NCBI RefSeq assembly: GCF_001042905.1
Contig: NZ_JYLB01000003.1
Coordinates: 248,001-312,000, forward strand
DNA length: 64,000 bases
Reading direction: 5' to 3'
Source: Pseudomonas lini
GTDB taxonomy: Bacteria; Pseudomonadota; Gammaproteobacteria; Pseudomonadales; Pseudomonadaceae
A program made the position numbers and the translations under genes. The notes beneath the pieces are model-generated. The model did no database searches, was not told the origin of the DNA, and saw only the letters and a list, made by a program, of their open reading frames with translations. The first letter of the stretch is position 1; every line of letters starts with the position of its first letter. This document shows positions 34,019 through 44,459 of this stretch, piece after piece.

Positions 34019-35395
34019 TCAAACCGTATGCAAGTACCAGTTGTACTCAAGGTCGGAGATGGAGTTTTCGAACTCGGCCAGCTCGCTTTCCTTGCACGCC
34101 ACGAACACGTCGATGTACAGCGGGTCGATGTAGCGCGCCATGACTTCGCTGTCGTCCAGCTCGCGCAGTGCATCGCGCAGGTTGTTCGGCAGGCTCTGTT
34201 CGTTCTGCTCGTAGCTGTTGCCTTCGACCGGGGCGCCCGGTTCGATCTGGTTGGTCAAGCCGTGGTGAATACCGGCCAGCACCGACGCCATCAGCAGGTA
34301 CGGGTTGGCGTCGGCGCCGGCTACACGATGTTCGATGCGCACGGCATCTGCCGAACCGGTTGGCACACGTACCGCAACGGTGCGGTTGTCGATGCCCCAG
34401 CTTGGCGAGTTCGGCACGTAGAACTGCGCGCCGAAGCGGCGGTACGAGTTAACGTTCGGACAGAGGAACGCCATCTGCGCCGGCAGGGTCTCGAGCACAC
34501 CGCCGATCGCGTGACGCAGTGCGGCGTTCTGCTCGGGATCCTCGCTGGCAAAGATGTTGTTGCCTTCTTTGTCGAGAATCGAAATGTGTACGTGCAAACC
34601 ATTGCCCGCCTGGCCCGGATACGGCTTGGCCATGAAGGTGGTGTCCATCTCGTGGTCGTAGGCGATGTTCTTCACCAGACGCTTGAGCAACACCGCGTAG
34701 TCGCAGGCCTTTATAGGGTCGGAGACGTGATGCAGATTCACTTCGAATTGCGCCGGGGCGCTCTCCTTGACGATGGCGTCGGCAGGGATGCCCTGCTCTT
34801 TCGCGCCTTCGAGGATGTCTTGCAGGCAATCGACGTACTCGTCCAGATCGTCGATCAGATACACCTGAGTCGAGTGCGGACGTTTGCCCGAAACTGGCGA
34901 GCGTGGCGATTGCGGACGACCGTTCACGTTGTCCTGGTCGATCAGATAGAACTCGAGTTCGAACGCTGCGCAAATGGTCAGGCCCATGTCATCGAACTTG
35001 CTCACCACCTGACGCAACACTTCACGCGGGTCAGCGAAGAACGGCTGGCCTTCGAGTTCGTGCATGGTCATTAACAGCTGCGCGGTCGGGCGCTTCTGCC
35101 AGGGTTCGATGCTCAAGGTATTGGGGATGGGGAAGCAGATTCGATCCGAGTCGCCGATGTCCAGACCCAGGCCGGTGCTTTCCACCGTAGAGCCGTTGAT
35201 GTCCAGAGCAAACAGTGACGCCGGGAGGTTAATGCCTTTTTCGTAAACCTTATGAAGACTGGTGCGTTCGATGCGCTTGCCGCGCACCACACCGTTCATA
35301 TCCGCAATCAGAAGGTCGACGTACAAAACCTCAGGATATTTCTTAAGGAATGCGTTTGCTTCGTTGAGTTGAACGGCACGCAGAGGGACCGACAT
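34019..35395 (-). CDS. puuA: Gamma-glutamylpolyamine synthetase (glutamine synthetase family)
   Basis: The 458-residue protein belongs to the glutamine synthetase fold: FALDINGSTV near the N-terminal domain, CAAFELEFYLID with metal-binding Glu, HHVSDPIKACDY, KPYPGQAGNGLHVHIS with the conserved NGLHVH, and NRTVAVRVP plus RIEHRVAGADANPYL. In the polyamine context it should be PuuA/PauA-like, joining glutamate to putrescine or a related amine with ATP. AGGTG precedes the ATG. It is divergent from the hydrolase gene at 35676 across a 280-bp gap. Pseudomonads carry several paralogues with different amine preference. Confidence 0.88.
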   Translation of the reverse strand: MSVPLRAVQLNEANAFLKKYPEVLYVDLLIADMNGVVRGKRIERTSLHKVYEKGINLPASLFALDINGSTVESTGLGLDIGDSDRICFPIPNTLSIEPWQKRPTAQLLMTMHELEGQPFFADPREVLRQVVSKFDDMGLTICAAFELEFYLIDQDNVNGRPQSPRSPVSGKRPHSTQVYLIDDLDEYVDCLQDILEGAKEQGIPADAIVKESAPAQFEVNLHHVSDPIKACDYAVLLKRLVKNIAYDHEMDTTFMAKPYPGQAGNGLHVHISILDKEGNNIFASEDPEQNAALRHAIGGVLETLPAQMAFLCPNVNSYRRFGAQFYVPNSPSWGIDNRTVAVRVPTGSADAVRIEHRVAGADANPYLLMASVLAGIHHGLTNQIEPGAPVEGNSYEQNEQSLPNNLRDALRELDDSEVMARYIDPLYIDVFVACKESELAEFENSISDLEYNWYLHTV

Positions 35396-35675
35396 GATGC
35401 ACCTATTAGCTGTTAATTATTATGTTCACTTCACGTTCACGAGCCCAGTCAACCCGAACGGCAAAGTGAAGTCAATAGCGAACACCCGGCCTCTCACCCT
35501 TTATTTTCTGGGCTTTTTTGGGCACAAGAGTGCCAAACAAGTCTTGCACACCGCGTAAATCCTGAAGATCGGACGCCCGGCGTTTAGAATTTTTTACATG
35601 AGAGTTGTTAATTAAAATCAACAAGGCTAAGCTCCGGAAAAGCTCGTTCAAGTGTGAAACTTCGAGGTGATAAAA
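35396..35675. promoter_or_regulatory. Divergent promoter region of synthetase and hydrolase genes
   Basis: The 280-bp gap is AT-rich next to both starts (for example TTAATTATTATG near 35413). A PuuR site is expected in or near it, but I cannot name one from sequence. Confidence 0.4.
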
Positions 35676-36437
35676 ATGGCATTCAAGCCATTGATCGGCG
35701 TTACTGCGTGCGTCAAACAGATTGGCCTGCACCCCTACCACGTCAGCGGCGACAAGTATTTGCGTGCTGTCAGCGTCGCGGCTTTGGGGTTGCCAGTGGT
35801 CATTCCTTCCTTAGGCGATCTGACCGAAATCGATGACCTGCTCGCGCAGCTCGACGGTCTGTTGCTGACCGGCTCGCCATCAAATGTGGAACCCTTCCAC
35901 TATCAAGGCCCGGCCAGTGCCCCCGGTACGGATCACGATCCGCAACGGGACGCCACCACCCTGCCCTTATTGCGCGCAGCCATTGCCGCCGGTGTTCCGG
36001 TGCTCGGCATCTGCCGGGGCTTTCAGGAAATGAACGTGGCGTTCGGCGGCAGCCTGCATCAGAAGGTGCATGAGCTGCCCGGCTATCTCGATCACCGCGA
36101 AGCGGATCACCCGGACCTGGCTGTGCAATACGCGCCTGCTCATCCTGTAAATGTGCAACCGGGCGGTGTGTTCGAAGCGCTGGATTTGCCGCAGGTGTTC
36201 CAGGTGAATTCGATTCACAGCCAGGGCATCGACCGACTCGCTCCCGGCCTGCGCGCCGAGGCAATCGCGCCGGATGGTTTGATCGAGGCGATTTCCGTCG
36301 AGCACAGCAAGGCCTTCGCTGTCGGCGTGCAATGGCACCCGGAATGGCAGGTGCTTTCGAATCCTCCCTACTTGAGTATTTTCCAGGCGTTTGGCGAAGC
36401 GTGCCGGCAACGGACGGCGCTGCGTAATACGCGCTGA
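35676..36437 (+). CDS. puuD: Gamma-glutamyl-GABA hydrolase (class I amidotransferase fold)
   Basis: The ATG at 35676 follows GAGGTG, which rules out the GTG at 35667 that overlaps that site. The 253-residue protein has GICRGFQEMN with nucleophile Cys113, and QWHPEW with His221 and Glu223 completing the triad. LLLTGSPSNVEP is typical of the PuuD/SpuA subfamily. It splits gamma-glutamyl-GABA to glutamate and GABA, the last step of the glutamylated putrescine route. It opens the plus-strand side of the cluster and is followed by the importer genes. Confidence 0.9.
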   Translation: MAFKPLIGVTACVKQIGLHPYHVSGDKYLRAVSVAALGLPVVIPSLGDLTEIDDLLAQLDGLLLTGSPSNVEPFHYQGPASAPGTDHDPQRDATTLPLLRAAIAAGVPVLGICRGFQEMNVAFGGSLHQKVHELPGYLDHREADHPDLAVQYAPAHPVNVQPGGVFEALDLPQVFQVNSIHSQGIDRLAPGLRAEAIAPDGLIEAISVEHSKAFAVGVQWHPEWQVLSNPPYLSIFQAFGEACRQRTALRNTR

Positions 36438-36601
36438 CTTCAAAAAAGCATTCAACGATTTAACTGCCTCCGTGAGTCTGGCGGGCGTGCCTTTGCGCGC
36501 CGGTCGCTCACGTAATAGATGAACCGCAATAACAACAAGTACGACCAGGCAGCCAGGACGGCGGTGCCGAATAAGCCCTCCGGTACGGGTAAGCGCAAAT
36601 C

Positions 36602-36698
36602 CCTGTAGGAGCGAGGCTTGCCCGCGAAGGCGGTGTGTCAGGCAACGATGATGTCGACTGATACACCGTCTTCGCGGGCAAGCCTCGCTCCTACAGGG
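36602..36698. repeat. REP inverted-repeat pair (GTAGGAGCGAGGCTTGCC variant)
   Basis: The arms are CCTGTAGGAGCGAGGCTTGC and its complement. It lies in the 351-bp gap before the importer ATPase gene, in which nothing else was recognised. Confidence 0.9.
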
Positions 36699-36788
36699 GT
36701 CGCGTTGGCACCGTACGGCTTGGGCTTGCAATCAACAACTAAGTCAGGCCGCGTTGGCCCGACGACTGAAACCTGTTGGGAGTTTCAT

Positions 36789-37931
36789 ATGGCAAACGCC
36801 TCCAGCATCTACAGGAAGGCTCTTGAAGGTCACCAGGCACCGAAAAAGGTGTTGGTGAAAGTCGACCGCGTCACCAAGAAATTCGACGAAACCACCGCCG
36901 TGGACGATGTGTCCCTGGAGATTCATCAAGGGGAAATCTTCGCCCTGCTCGGCGGTTCCGGCTCGGGCAAATCGACGCTACTGCGCATGCTCGCCGGCTT
37001 CGAGCGCCCGACCGAAGGGCGGATTCTGCTCGACGGTGTCGACATCACCGACATGCCGCCGTACGAACGGCCGATCAACATGATGTTCCAGTCCTATGCG
37101 CTGTTCCCGCACATGACGGTGGCGCAGAACATCGCCTTCGGCCTCAAGCAGGACCGTTTGCCCGCCAGCGAAATCGATGCCCGTGTCGAAGAAATGCTGC
37201 GGCTGGTGCACATGACCCAATACGCAAAACGCAAACCCCATCAGTTGTCCGGCGGCCAGCGTCAGCGTGTGGCACTGGCGCGTTCGCTGGCCAAGCGGCC
37301 GAAGCTGTTGTTGCTCGACGAACCGATGGGGGCATTGGATAAAAAGCTGCGCTCGCAGATGCAACTGGAGCTGGTGGAAATCATCGAGCGCGTCGGCGTG
37401 ACCTGCGTGATGGTGACCCACGATCAGGAAGAAGCCATGACCATGGCCGAGCGCATCGCGATCATGCACCTGGGCTGGATCGCCCAGATCGGTAGCCCGG
37501 TCGATATCTATGAAGCCCCGGTCAGCCGCATGGTCTGTGAGTTCATCGGCAACGTGAACGCTTTCGACGGCACCGTGGTCGAGGATCTGGAAGGTCACGC
37601 GATCATTCACAGCCCGGATCTGCAACAGAAGATCTACGTCGGTCACGGCGTAAGTACCTCGGTGCAGGACAAGTCGATCACCTACGCCATCCGCCCGGAA
37701 AAAATGCTGGTCAGCACCCTCAAGCCCGAGACTCGCTACAACTGGTCCGAGGGCAAGGTGCATGACATCGCCTACCTCGGCGGCCACTCGGTGTTTTACG
37801 TGGAATTGCCTGGCGGCAAGATCGTCCAGTCGTTCATGGCCAACGCCGAACGCCGTGGCGCGCGCCCGACCTGGGACGATCAGGTTTACGTGTGGTGGGA
37901 AGACGACAGCGGCGTGGTACTGCGCTCATGA
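36789..37931 (+). CDS. potG: Polyamine ABC transporter ATP-binding protein
   Basis: The 380-residue protein has Walker A GGSGSGKST at 55-63, the signature LSGGQRQR near 153, Walker B LLLLDEP near 172 and the switch His in VTHDQEEAM. A TOBE-like C-terminal domain follows (YAIRPEKM). It matches PotG/SpuF. It drives ATP-dependent import through the two permeases that follow. GGGAG precedes the ATG, and the stop overlaps the start of the first permease (ATGA), so the three membrane-complex genes are one unit. Confidence 0.9.
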   Translation: MANASSIYRKALEGHQAPKKVLVKVDRVTKKFDETTAVDDVSLEIHQGEIFALLGGSGSGKSTLLRMLAGFERPTEGRILLDGVDITDMPPYERPINMMFQSYALFPHMTVAQNIAFGLKQDRLPASEIDARVEEMLRLVHMTQYAKRKPHQLSGGQRQRVALARSLAKRPKLLLLDEPMGALDKKLRSQMQLELVEIIERVGVTCVMVTHDQEEAMTMAERIAIMHLGWIAQIGSPVDIYEAPVSRMVCEFIGNVNAFDGTVVEDLEGHAIIHSPDLQQKIYVGHGVSTSVQDKSITYAIRPEKMLVSTLKPETRYNWSEGKVHDIAYLGGHSVFYVELPGGKIVQSFMANAERRGARPTWDDQVYVWWEDDSGVVLRS

Positions 37932-38842
37932 GAACCTTCAATCAGCAGTTCCTGCGCCTGGTGCCCAGCGGCCGCAAACTGGTCATCGGCATTCCGTTCC
38001 TGTGGCTGTGCCTGTTTTTCCTGTTGCCGTTCTTCCTGGTGATGAAGATCAGCTTCTCGGAAGCAGCCCTGGCCATTCCTCCCTACTCCGAGATTTACAC
38101 CTTCGCCGAACAGAAATTTCAGCTGCTGCTGAACATCGGCAATTACTCGCTGCTGACCGAAGATGAGTTGTACATCTCAGCCTACTTCGGCTCGTTGAAG
38201 GTTGCGTTTTTAAGCACGCTGATGTGCCTGGTGATCGGTTTCCCGATGGCCTACGCGATCACCAAGGCCAACAAGGAAACGCAGAACGTTTTGCTGCTGT
38301 TGATCATGATGCCGACCTGGACCGCGATCCTGATCCGCGTCTATGCGTGGATGGGCATTCTCAGCAACAACGGTTTGCTCAATGCATTCCTGATGTGGAC
38401 CGGGCTCACGTCGCAGCCGATCGAGATCCTCAATACCAACACCGCGGTCTATATCGGGGTGGTTTACGCGTACCTGCCGTTCATGGTGTTGCCGCTGTAC
38501 GCCAACCTGGTCAAGCACGATCAGAGCTTGCTGGAAGCCGCGTCGGACCTGGGCTCGAGCAACTTCAACAACTTCTGGAAAATCACTGTGCCGCTGGCCA
38601 AAAACGGGATCATCGCCGGTTGCATGCTGGTGTTCATTCCGGTGGTGGGTGAGTTCGTGATTCCGGAACTGTTGGGCGGCCCGGAAACCCTGATGATCGG
38701 TAAAGTGCTCTGGCAAGAGTTCTTCAACAACCGCGACTGGCCGGTGGCTTCTGCCTTGGCGGTGGTGATGTTGGCGATCCTGATTGTGCCGATTCTGCTG
38801 TTCAACCGCAGCCAGGCTAAAGAGATGGAGGGACGGGGATGA
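37928..38842 (+). CDS. potH: Polyamine ABC transporter permease (PotH-like)
   Basis: The 304-residue inner-membrane protein starts at the ATG at 37928, which overlaps the stop of the ATPase gene. It has six membrane segments and the EAA loop EAASDLGSSNFNNFWKITVPL typical of this permease class. It forms half of the channel, with the next gene giving the other half. The stop overlaps the start of the second permease gene. Confidence 0.9.
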   Translation: MRTFNQQFLRLVPSGRKLVIGIPFLWLCLFFLLPFFLVMKISFSEAALAIPPYSEIYTFAEQKFQLLLNIGNYSLLTEDELYISAYFGSLKVAFLSTLMCLVIGFPMAYAITKANKETQNVLLLLIMMPTWTAILIRVYAWMGILSNNGLLNAFLMWTGLTSQPIEILNTNTAVYIGVVYAYLPFMVLPLYANLVKHDQSLLEAASDLGSSNFNNFWKITVPLAKNGIIAGCMLVFIPVVGEFVIPELLGGPETLMIGKVLWQEFFNNRDWPVASALAVVMLAILIVPILLFNRSQAKEMEGRG

Positions 38843-39723
38843 GGCGCTTCGGATTTTCAAAGTTCATGCTGATTTTCGGCCTGTCGTTTATCTACCTGCC
38901 GATGCTGATTCTGGTGATCTACTCGTTCAACGCCTCGAAACTGGTGACGGTGTGGGGCGGTTGGTCGGTGAAGTGGTACGTCGGCCTGCTCGACAACTCG
39001 CAACTGATGGGCTCGGTGGTGCGCTCCCTGGAAATCGCCTGCTACACAGCGATTGCCGCCGTGGCGTTGGGTACCCTCGCCGCTTTCGTGCTCACCCGTG
39101 TGACGCGCTTCAAGGGTCGCACGCTGTTTGGTGGTCTGGTGACGGCGCCGTTGGTGATGCCGGAAGTGATCACTGGTCTGTCGCTGTTGCTGCTGTTCGT
39201 GGCCATGGCGCAGTTGATTGGCTGGCCGCAGGAACGTGGTTTGGTGACGATCTGGATTGCGCACACCACGTTCTGCGCAGCGTATGTGGCGGTTGTTGTT
39301 TCAGCGCGTTTGCGTGAGCTGGACCTGTCGATTGAAGAAGCGGCCATGGACTTGGGTGCGCGTCCGTTCAAGGTGTTCTTTTTGATCACCATCCCGATGA
39401 TCGCGCCTTCGCTGGCGGCGGGCGGCATGATGTCGTTTGCCCTGTCGCTGGATGATCTGGTGTTGGCGAGTTTCGTCTCTGGCCCAGGCTCGACGACCTT
39501 GCCGATGGAAGTGTTCTCGGCGGTGCGTCTGGGTGTGAAGCCTGAGATCAATGCCGTGGCGAGTCTGATTCTGTTGGCGGTGTCGCTGGTGACTTTCCTC
39601 GTCTGGTACTTCAGCCGCAAGGCCGAAGCCACGCGCAAACGGGCGATCCAGGAAGCGATGGACCAGACTGCTAGCGAGTCTTGGCAGCAACCGAAAAACC
39701 AGCGAGTTGAAGCGACGGTCTAG
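38839..39723 (+). CDS. potI: Polyamine ABC transporter permease (PotI-like)
   Basis: The 294-residue protein has the N-terminal membrane segment LIFGLSFIYLPMLILVIYSFNAS of PotI/SpuH, five further segments, and the EAA loop EEAAMDLGARPFKVFFLITIPM. It pairs with PotH-like protein in the inner membrane. Its ATG overlaps the preceding stop. The binding-protein gene follows after a REP element. Confidence 0.9.
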   Translation: MRRFGFSKFMLIFGLSFIYLPMLILVIYSFNASKLVTVWGGWSVKWYVGLLDNSQLMGSVVRSLEIACYTAIAAVALGTLAAFVLTRVTRFKGRTLFGGLVTAPLVMPEVITGLSLLLLFVAMAQLIGWPQERGLVTIWIAHTTFCAAYVAVVVSARLRELDLSIEEAAMDLGARPFKVFFLITIPMIAPSLAAGGMMSFALSLDDLVLASFVSGPGSTTLPMEVFSAVRLGVKPEINAVASLILLAVSLVTFLVWYFSRKAEATRKRAIQEAMDQTASESWQQPKNQRVEATV

Positions 39724-39733
39724 ACGAAGAACC

Positions 39734-40962
<1,229 letters not shown>

Positions 40963-41003
40963 TGCAAATCGAACACAAAATATCTGACTACCACGGAGCA
41001 AAA

Positions 41004-41093
41004 TGTGGGAGCGGGCTTGCTCGCGAAGGGACCATCACATTCAACATCATTAGTGACTGACCCACCGCTTTCGCGAGCAAGCCCGCTCCCACA
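41004..41093. repeat. REP inverted-repeat pair
   Basis: TGTGGGAGCGGGCTTGCTCG and inverted partner, directly after the binding-protein gene. Confidence 0.9.
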
Positions 41094-41115
41094 GGAGTCC
41101 GTGGTGGAGCGCAGA

Positions 41116-41228
41116 TGATCGTTCCCACGCGCAGCAAAGGAATGCCTCCACGGACGCTCCGCGTTCGGCTCTGGAAGGGACGCGGAGCGTCCCGGGCTGC
41201 ATTCCCCCGCAGAGCGTGGGAACGATCA
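41116..41228. repeat. Second inverted repeat, TGATCGTTCCCACGC type
   Basis: TGATCGTTCCCACGC and GCGTGGGAACGATCA are perfect outer arms; inside are GGACGCTCCGCG and CGCGGAGCGTCC arms. This is another recurrent Pseudomonas intergenic repeat class. Confidence 0.85.
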
Positions 41229-41332
41229 GTGGCAAGGTTTCAACCATTTTCCGTTCACGCAGCGCCTTACCACCGCTGCACTCCTCTCAGAAGAACGGCT
41301 TCACCTGGCTTCCTCGGTTAAGGTGAATTTCA

Positions 41333-41354
41333 GGCGCTCTCGGGCGCCTTTTTT
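41333..41354 (+). terminator. Rho-independent terminator
   Basis: GGCGC and GCGCC form the stem (AGGCGCTCTCGGGCGCCT) followed by seven T. It ends plus-strand transcription from the transporter side and overlaps the 3' end of the convergent ThpR gene. Confidence 0.75.
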
Positions 41355-41893
41355 TATGAAGAAACCAACGGCCATTCGGCCAGCGCCCGATACCGGCCTT
41401 TATGGGATTCGAACAAGGTGAAGCGGTCAGCACGCAGGAAAAACTCTGGCGGCGTAGCGGATTCAGGGACTGGCGCGCGGTAGTCGCGCATCAGAGTCAA
41501 ATGCGGGCGAAATTCCCGACGGGTGTCTTCAAAGCCAAACGGCAACATGGCCTGTTCCAGCGCATACACCAACCGCAGCAACTGCGGTTCTGCCTGCTCG
41601 GGCGCCAGCAACAAAACCCCGGAACGACGCCAGACTTCCAGACGATCAAGCACAACCACCAACGGCACGCCAGGCATCCGGACATTGGCAGCGGCCTCGC
41701 AGACGCCCGCTATCTGCGCCATCCCCACCGTGCCGAGAAACAGCAGCGTCAGATGAAAGTTTTCCGCCGGCACCGGGCGCCCGATGTTGAGCCCCAGCGC
41801 GTTGCGCCATTGGGCGATGGCCCGGCGTTGTTCGGGGGCGCAGTTCAGGGCGAAGAACAGCCGCTTGAACGGCTCACGGGATTCATCGCTCAT
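41354..41893 (-). CDS. thpR: RNA 2',3'-cyclic phosphodiesterase (ThpR/LigT family)
   Basis: The ATG at 41893 follows GAGGTGG and gives 179 residues. Two HxTx motifs are present: HLTL at 47-50 and HLTL at 131-134, the catalytic pairs of the 2H phosphoesterase family. RLFFALNCAPEQRRAI is the usual start. These enzymes open 2',3'-cyclic phosphates on RNA ends; their role in the cell is unclear. The gene stands alone. Confidence 0.9.
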   Translation of the reverse strand: MSDESREPFKRLFFALNCAPEQRRAIAQWRNALGLNIGRPVPAENFHLTLLFLGTVGMAQIAGVCEAAANVRMPGVPLVVVLDRLEVWRRSGVLLLAPEQAEPQLLRLVYALEQAMLPFGFEDTRREFRPHLTLMRDYRAPVPESATPPEFFLRADRFTLFESHKGRYRALAEWPLVSS

Positions 41894-42019
41894 GTCTGCC
41901 ACCTCAAGGCTTCGGGGACCCTTTGATTTTACAAAGGGATACCACGCCAGCAAGTGCATTTCTGGCACCTGCCGACATGCGCGTTATAGTTGAAGCAACC
42001 GAATCGACGGGAGGACGCC

Positions 42020-42214
42020 ATGCGTCAGATCATCAGCAAAGAGCCATGGTGGGCCGTGCCACCGAAACCCGGCCAGGATGAGTCCGAGCTGGAATGGGGC
42101 TGGCTGGTTCACTACAACGAAGGCGAGCCGCGCTTCGAGTTCATCAAGGAGCGACCCTCGGATAGCGAGATTCGTAACCGCAAGAGTTGCAGGACCGCCC
42201 CGAAGCCGGAGTGA
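42020..42214 (+). CDS. Small conserved hypothetical protein
   Basis: The 64-residue product (MRQIISKEPWWAVPPKPGQD, then ELEWGWLVHYNEGEPRFEF) starts after a strong GGGAGG. It is tryptophan-rich and cytoplasmic. I do not recognise a named family. It converges with the DUF1428 gene. Confidence 0.65.
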   Translation: MRQIISKEPWWAVPPKPGQDESELEWGWLVHYNEGEPRFEFIKERPSDSEIRNRKSCRTAPKPE

Positions 42215-42228
42215 TCCTGCGGCTCCCG

Positions 42229-42582
42229 TCAGGCTTTCACAATCATATCGAAACCGCCAAAAATCATGCGTTGACCGTCAAACGGCATTGGATTGACGTC
42301 GGGTTGCATCCGCGGATCGCTCATGAGTTTCGCCATCCCGGCGTCACGAGTGGCCTTGTCGGGCCAGACGATCCAGGAAAACACCACGGTTTCGTCTTCC
42401 TTGAGTTTTACCGCCATGGGAAACGAGGTCACTTTGCCATCGGGCACGTCGTCCCCCCAGCATTCGGCGAGACTTAGTGCCCCGCTTTCCTTGAAGATTT
42501 CGGCAGCGGATAGCGCATGTTGCTTGAATTTTTCGCGGTTGGCGGTGGGTACTGCAGCGACGAAGCCATCGACATAAGCCAT
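42229..42582 (-). CDS. DUF1428-family protein
   Basis: The 117-residue product starts MAYVDGFVAAVPTANREKF after GAGGAG and has ECWGDDVPDGKVTSFPMAVKLK and FSWIVWPDKATRDAGMAKLM. This is the DUF1428 pattern, a dimeric alpha/beta-barrel-like fold related to stress-response monooxygenase-like proteins. Its role is unknown. It lies 16 bp downstream of the lipoprotein gene on the same strand. Confidence 0.85.
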   Translation of the reverse strand: MAYVDGFVAAVPTANREKFKQHALSAAEIFKESGALSLAECWGDDVPDGKVTSFPMAVKLKEDETVVFSWIVWPDKATRDAGMAKLMSDPRMQPDVNPMPFDGQRMIFGGFDMIVKA

Positions 42583-42598
42583 GATCGTTCTCCTCGGG

Positions 42599-43708
42599 TT
42601 ATGGGGTGATCCGCTGGGTAGTCGAATCAGCGTGGCTCCAATCGACAGTTCCCGCGCTCTGATCGACCGACGGCTCGACTCGCTGTTCAACTGACTGCTC
42701 GACTGACTGCTCGACTGGCTGCTCGATGGTGGCGGCCAGGCTGCCTTCGATCTGCCTCGCCATGTACAGCGTTCCGGCCATGACGCCGGTGGCGGGGTTA
42801 TTCACCAGCTTCACCCATGCCTTGTCGAACGAATTGCCCAGACTACTGCGAATCAGTGCCTCGCTATCAGGCCGGTCGTTGGCCTGAATAATCGCGCGCA
42901 CCCCCGCCACCCCCACGGAAATCAACGCCCCGGCCGCCTTCCCCGCCACGGCCGCCACCGCACTGGCCGCCCCTCGGGGGGCCATTTCGGCTTGTATTCG
43001 CTTGCTGGCACGCTTGGCCACCGGCGCCATGCCGGCGTCCGTCGAAGCAATGCCCTTCTCGCCGCCCGCCTTGTGGATCGTGTCGATCAGCGCCAGGTAG
43101 GCCGGCAATTTGCTCAGTTCGGCATGCACCACCTGATACAGCGAAGCGTCACGGGCGGACGGCGGGCCCAGGGAAATAGCGGGGATTTTCTGGATGCGAC
43201 CGTTGAGCTGCGCCATGGGCACGCCATGACGTTTGGAAATAACTTCGAGCTGCTGCCCCATCAGTTGCACATAAAACTCTGTCGCCTGGCCGAGGATCGC
43301 GTCGGGATCGATCTCCACCGCCACCGGTTCCAGCACCCGCCGGTGATATTGCTCCAGCAGGTAGGCCGCCAGACGTTTGGCCGTCGCATCCTGCTCGTCT
43401 CCGGCATTGATGGCGTACCAGCTGACTTTCATCGACAGCCATTCCTGGGTCCAGTAGCTGCTGAACCAAGGGATGAAGACTTCTTCGGTTTGCTGATAAA
43501 CCCGCGTGCGCCAGTGCTCCATGGACCCGCGGGCGTAGACCCTGGCCTGTTCGGTGGCCTGTTGCGAAGCGGCGACAATCTCCCGATCCACCTGCTGCCA
43601 GGTGCTCTGGGACACCACCACTGGCACCACGATTACCGGGGCAGGCGTAGGCGTGGCGCATCCCGCCAATATCACCAACACAGCGACGATCAGCGAACGC
43701 AGGTTCAA
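42599..43708 (-). CDS. Putative lipoprotein with Glu/Gln/Val repeats at the end
   Basis: The TTG at 43708 follows AGGA and opens a lipoprotein signal ending VILAGCATPTP, with Cys17 in the lipobox. The 369-residue protein has a helical middle (AASQQATEQARVYARGSM, WFSSYWTQEWLSMKVSWYAI) and a Gly/Ala-rich hydrophobic stretch (AAGALISVGVAGVRAII). The end carries short repeats of QSVEQ type. I do not recognise the family. It may share a transcript with the DUF1428 gene. Confidence 0.7.
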   Translation of the reverse strand: MNLRSLIVAVLVILAGCATPTPAPVIVVPVVVSQSTWQQVDREIVAASQQATEQARVYARGSMEHWRTRVYQQTEEVFIPWFSSYWTQEWLSMKVSWYAINAGDEQDATAKRLAAYLLEQYHRRVLEPVAVEIDPDAILGQATEFYVQLMGQQLEVISKRHGVPMAQLNGRIQKIPAISLGPPSARDASLYQVVHAELSKLPAYLALIDTIHKAGGEKGIASTDAGMAPVAKRASKRIQAEMAPRGAASAVAAVAGKAAGALISVGVAGVRAIIQANDRPDSEALIRSSLGNSFDKAWVKLVNNPATGVMAGTLYMARQIEGSLAATIEQPVEQSVEQSVEQRVEPSVDQSAGTVDWSHADSTTQRITP

Positions 43709-43873
43709 GATCGCGGTGTCCTACAGACTTCGCCGAACGGAGTGTCCGGACGCTAAAGAGCGTGCTGATTTGAGTATAGGTCGGGGACATGGGCCGTCCG
43801 TCAGTTGAATGGGTGGCGCGCTCAAGGACGCCTTCGCGAGCAAGCCCGCTCCCACAAGAGAATGCATTTCAAA

Positions 43874-43956
43874 TGTAGGAGCTGGCGCAGCCTGCGATCT
43901 TTTCGGGGCCATTGGAGAGCAAGATCAAAAGATCGCAGCCTTCGGCAGCTCCTACA
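43874..43956. repeat. REP-like inverted repeat (TGTAGGAGCTGGCGCAGCC type)
   Basis: TGTAGGAGCTGGCGCAGC and the inverted arm ending AGCTCCTACA, same class as 16530-16619. A single half-REP of the GCGGGCTTGC type lies just before it at 43831-43856. The 367-bp gap 43709-44075 holds nothing else. Confidence 0.85.
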
Positions 43957-44075
43957 GATCACTACCATCATTCACATCAATATTCACCATCGCCACGAAC
44001 GCCTTCCGCAAAAAAACCGTCAGGTGCAGGATTGATTTCATCCCCAATCAAAACCCCGCACCGGAGGGGCAAACC

Positions 44076-44180
44076 ATGTTGATCCATCTCCTGACCTGCC
44101 TGGCCCTGACGGCCGTCACCCTGACCTTGTTTTCCCGCTTGGTGCTGGACATCGGTCAAACCGAGGAGCCGAAATCATGA
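44076..44180 (+). CDS. Small single-pass membrane protein
   Basis: The 34-residue product (MLIHLLTCLALTAVTLTLFS to TEEPKS) starts after GGAGG with good spacing. It is one hydrophobic helix plus a short charged tail. Its stop overlaps the ATG of the next gene (ATGA). Such tiny membrane proteins often assist a partner; none is evident. Confidence 0.55.
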   Translation: MLIHLLTCLALTAVTLTLFSRLVLDIGQTEEPKS

Positions 44181-44440
44181 TTCATTCCGTCAGCCTTGCC
44201 GTGAGCTTTCCGGTGTTCGGCAGCAACTACTATTCGCAAAAAGTCGTGTCTCGCAAAGCAGTCGCCCTGGTGTTCGACGAGCACTTCGAGGCCTTGCTGA
44301 TGCCGGCAGCGGCCAACCACTTCAGTAACGAAGTGGTCGGGCTCAACGATCAGTTCCGCTTTTTGAATGATGTGCTGGTCGAGCATCTGCTGGAGACCGA
44401 AATGACTCAGCATCCTTCGGCACAAGCGTTCACCTTCTGA
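44177..44440 (+). CDS. Small cytoplasmic protein, unknown
   Basis: The 87-residue product (MIHSVSLAVSFPVFGSNYYS, then HFEALLMPAAANHFSNEVVG) is translationally coupled to the tiny membrane protein before it. No signal or motif is recognised. It converges with the large fusion gene on the minus strand. Confidence 0.55.
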   Translation: MIHSVSLAVSFPVFGSNYYSQKVVSRKAVALVFDEHFEALLMPAAANHFSNEVVGLNDQFRFLNDVLVEHLLETEMTQHPSAQAFTF

Positions 44441-44459
44441 CACGCTCGCGCCCCTCTTG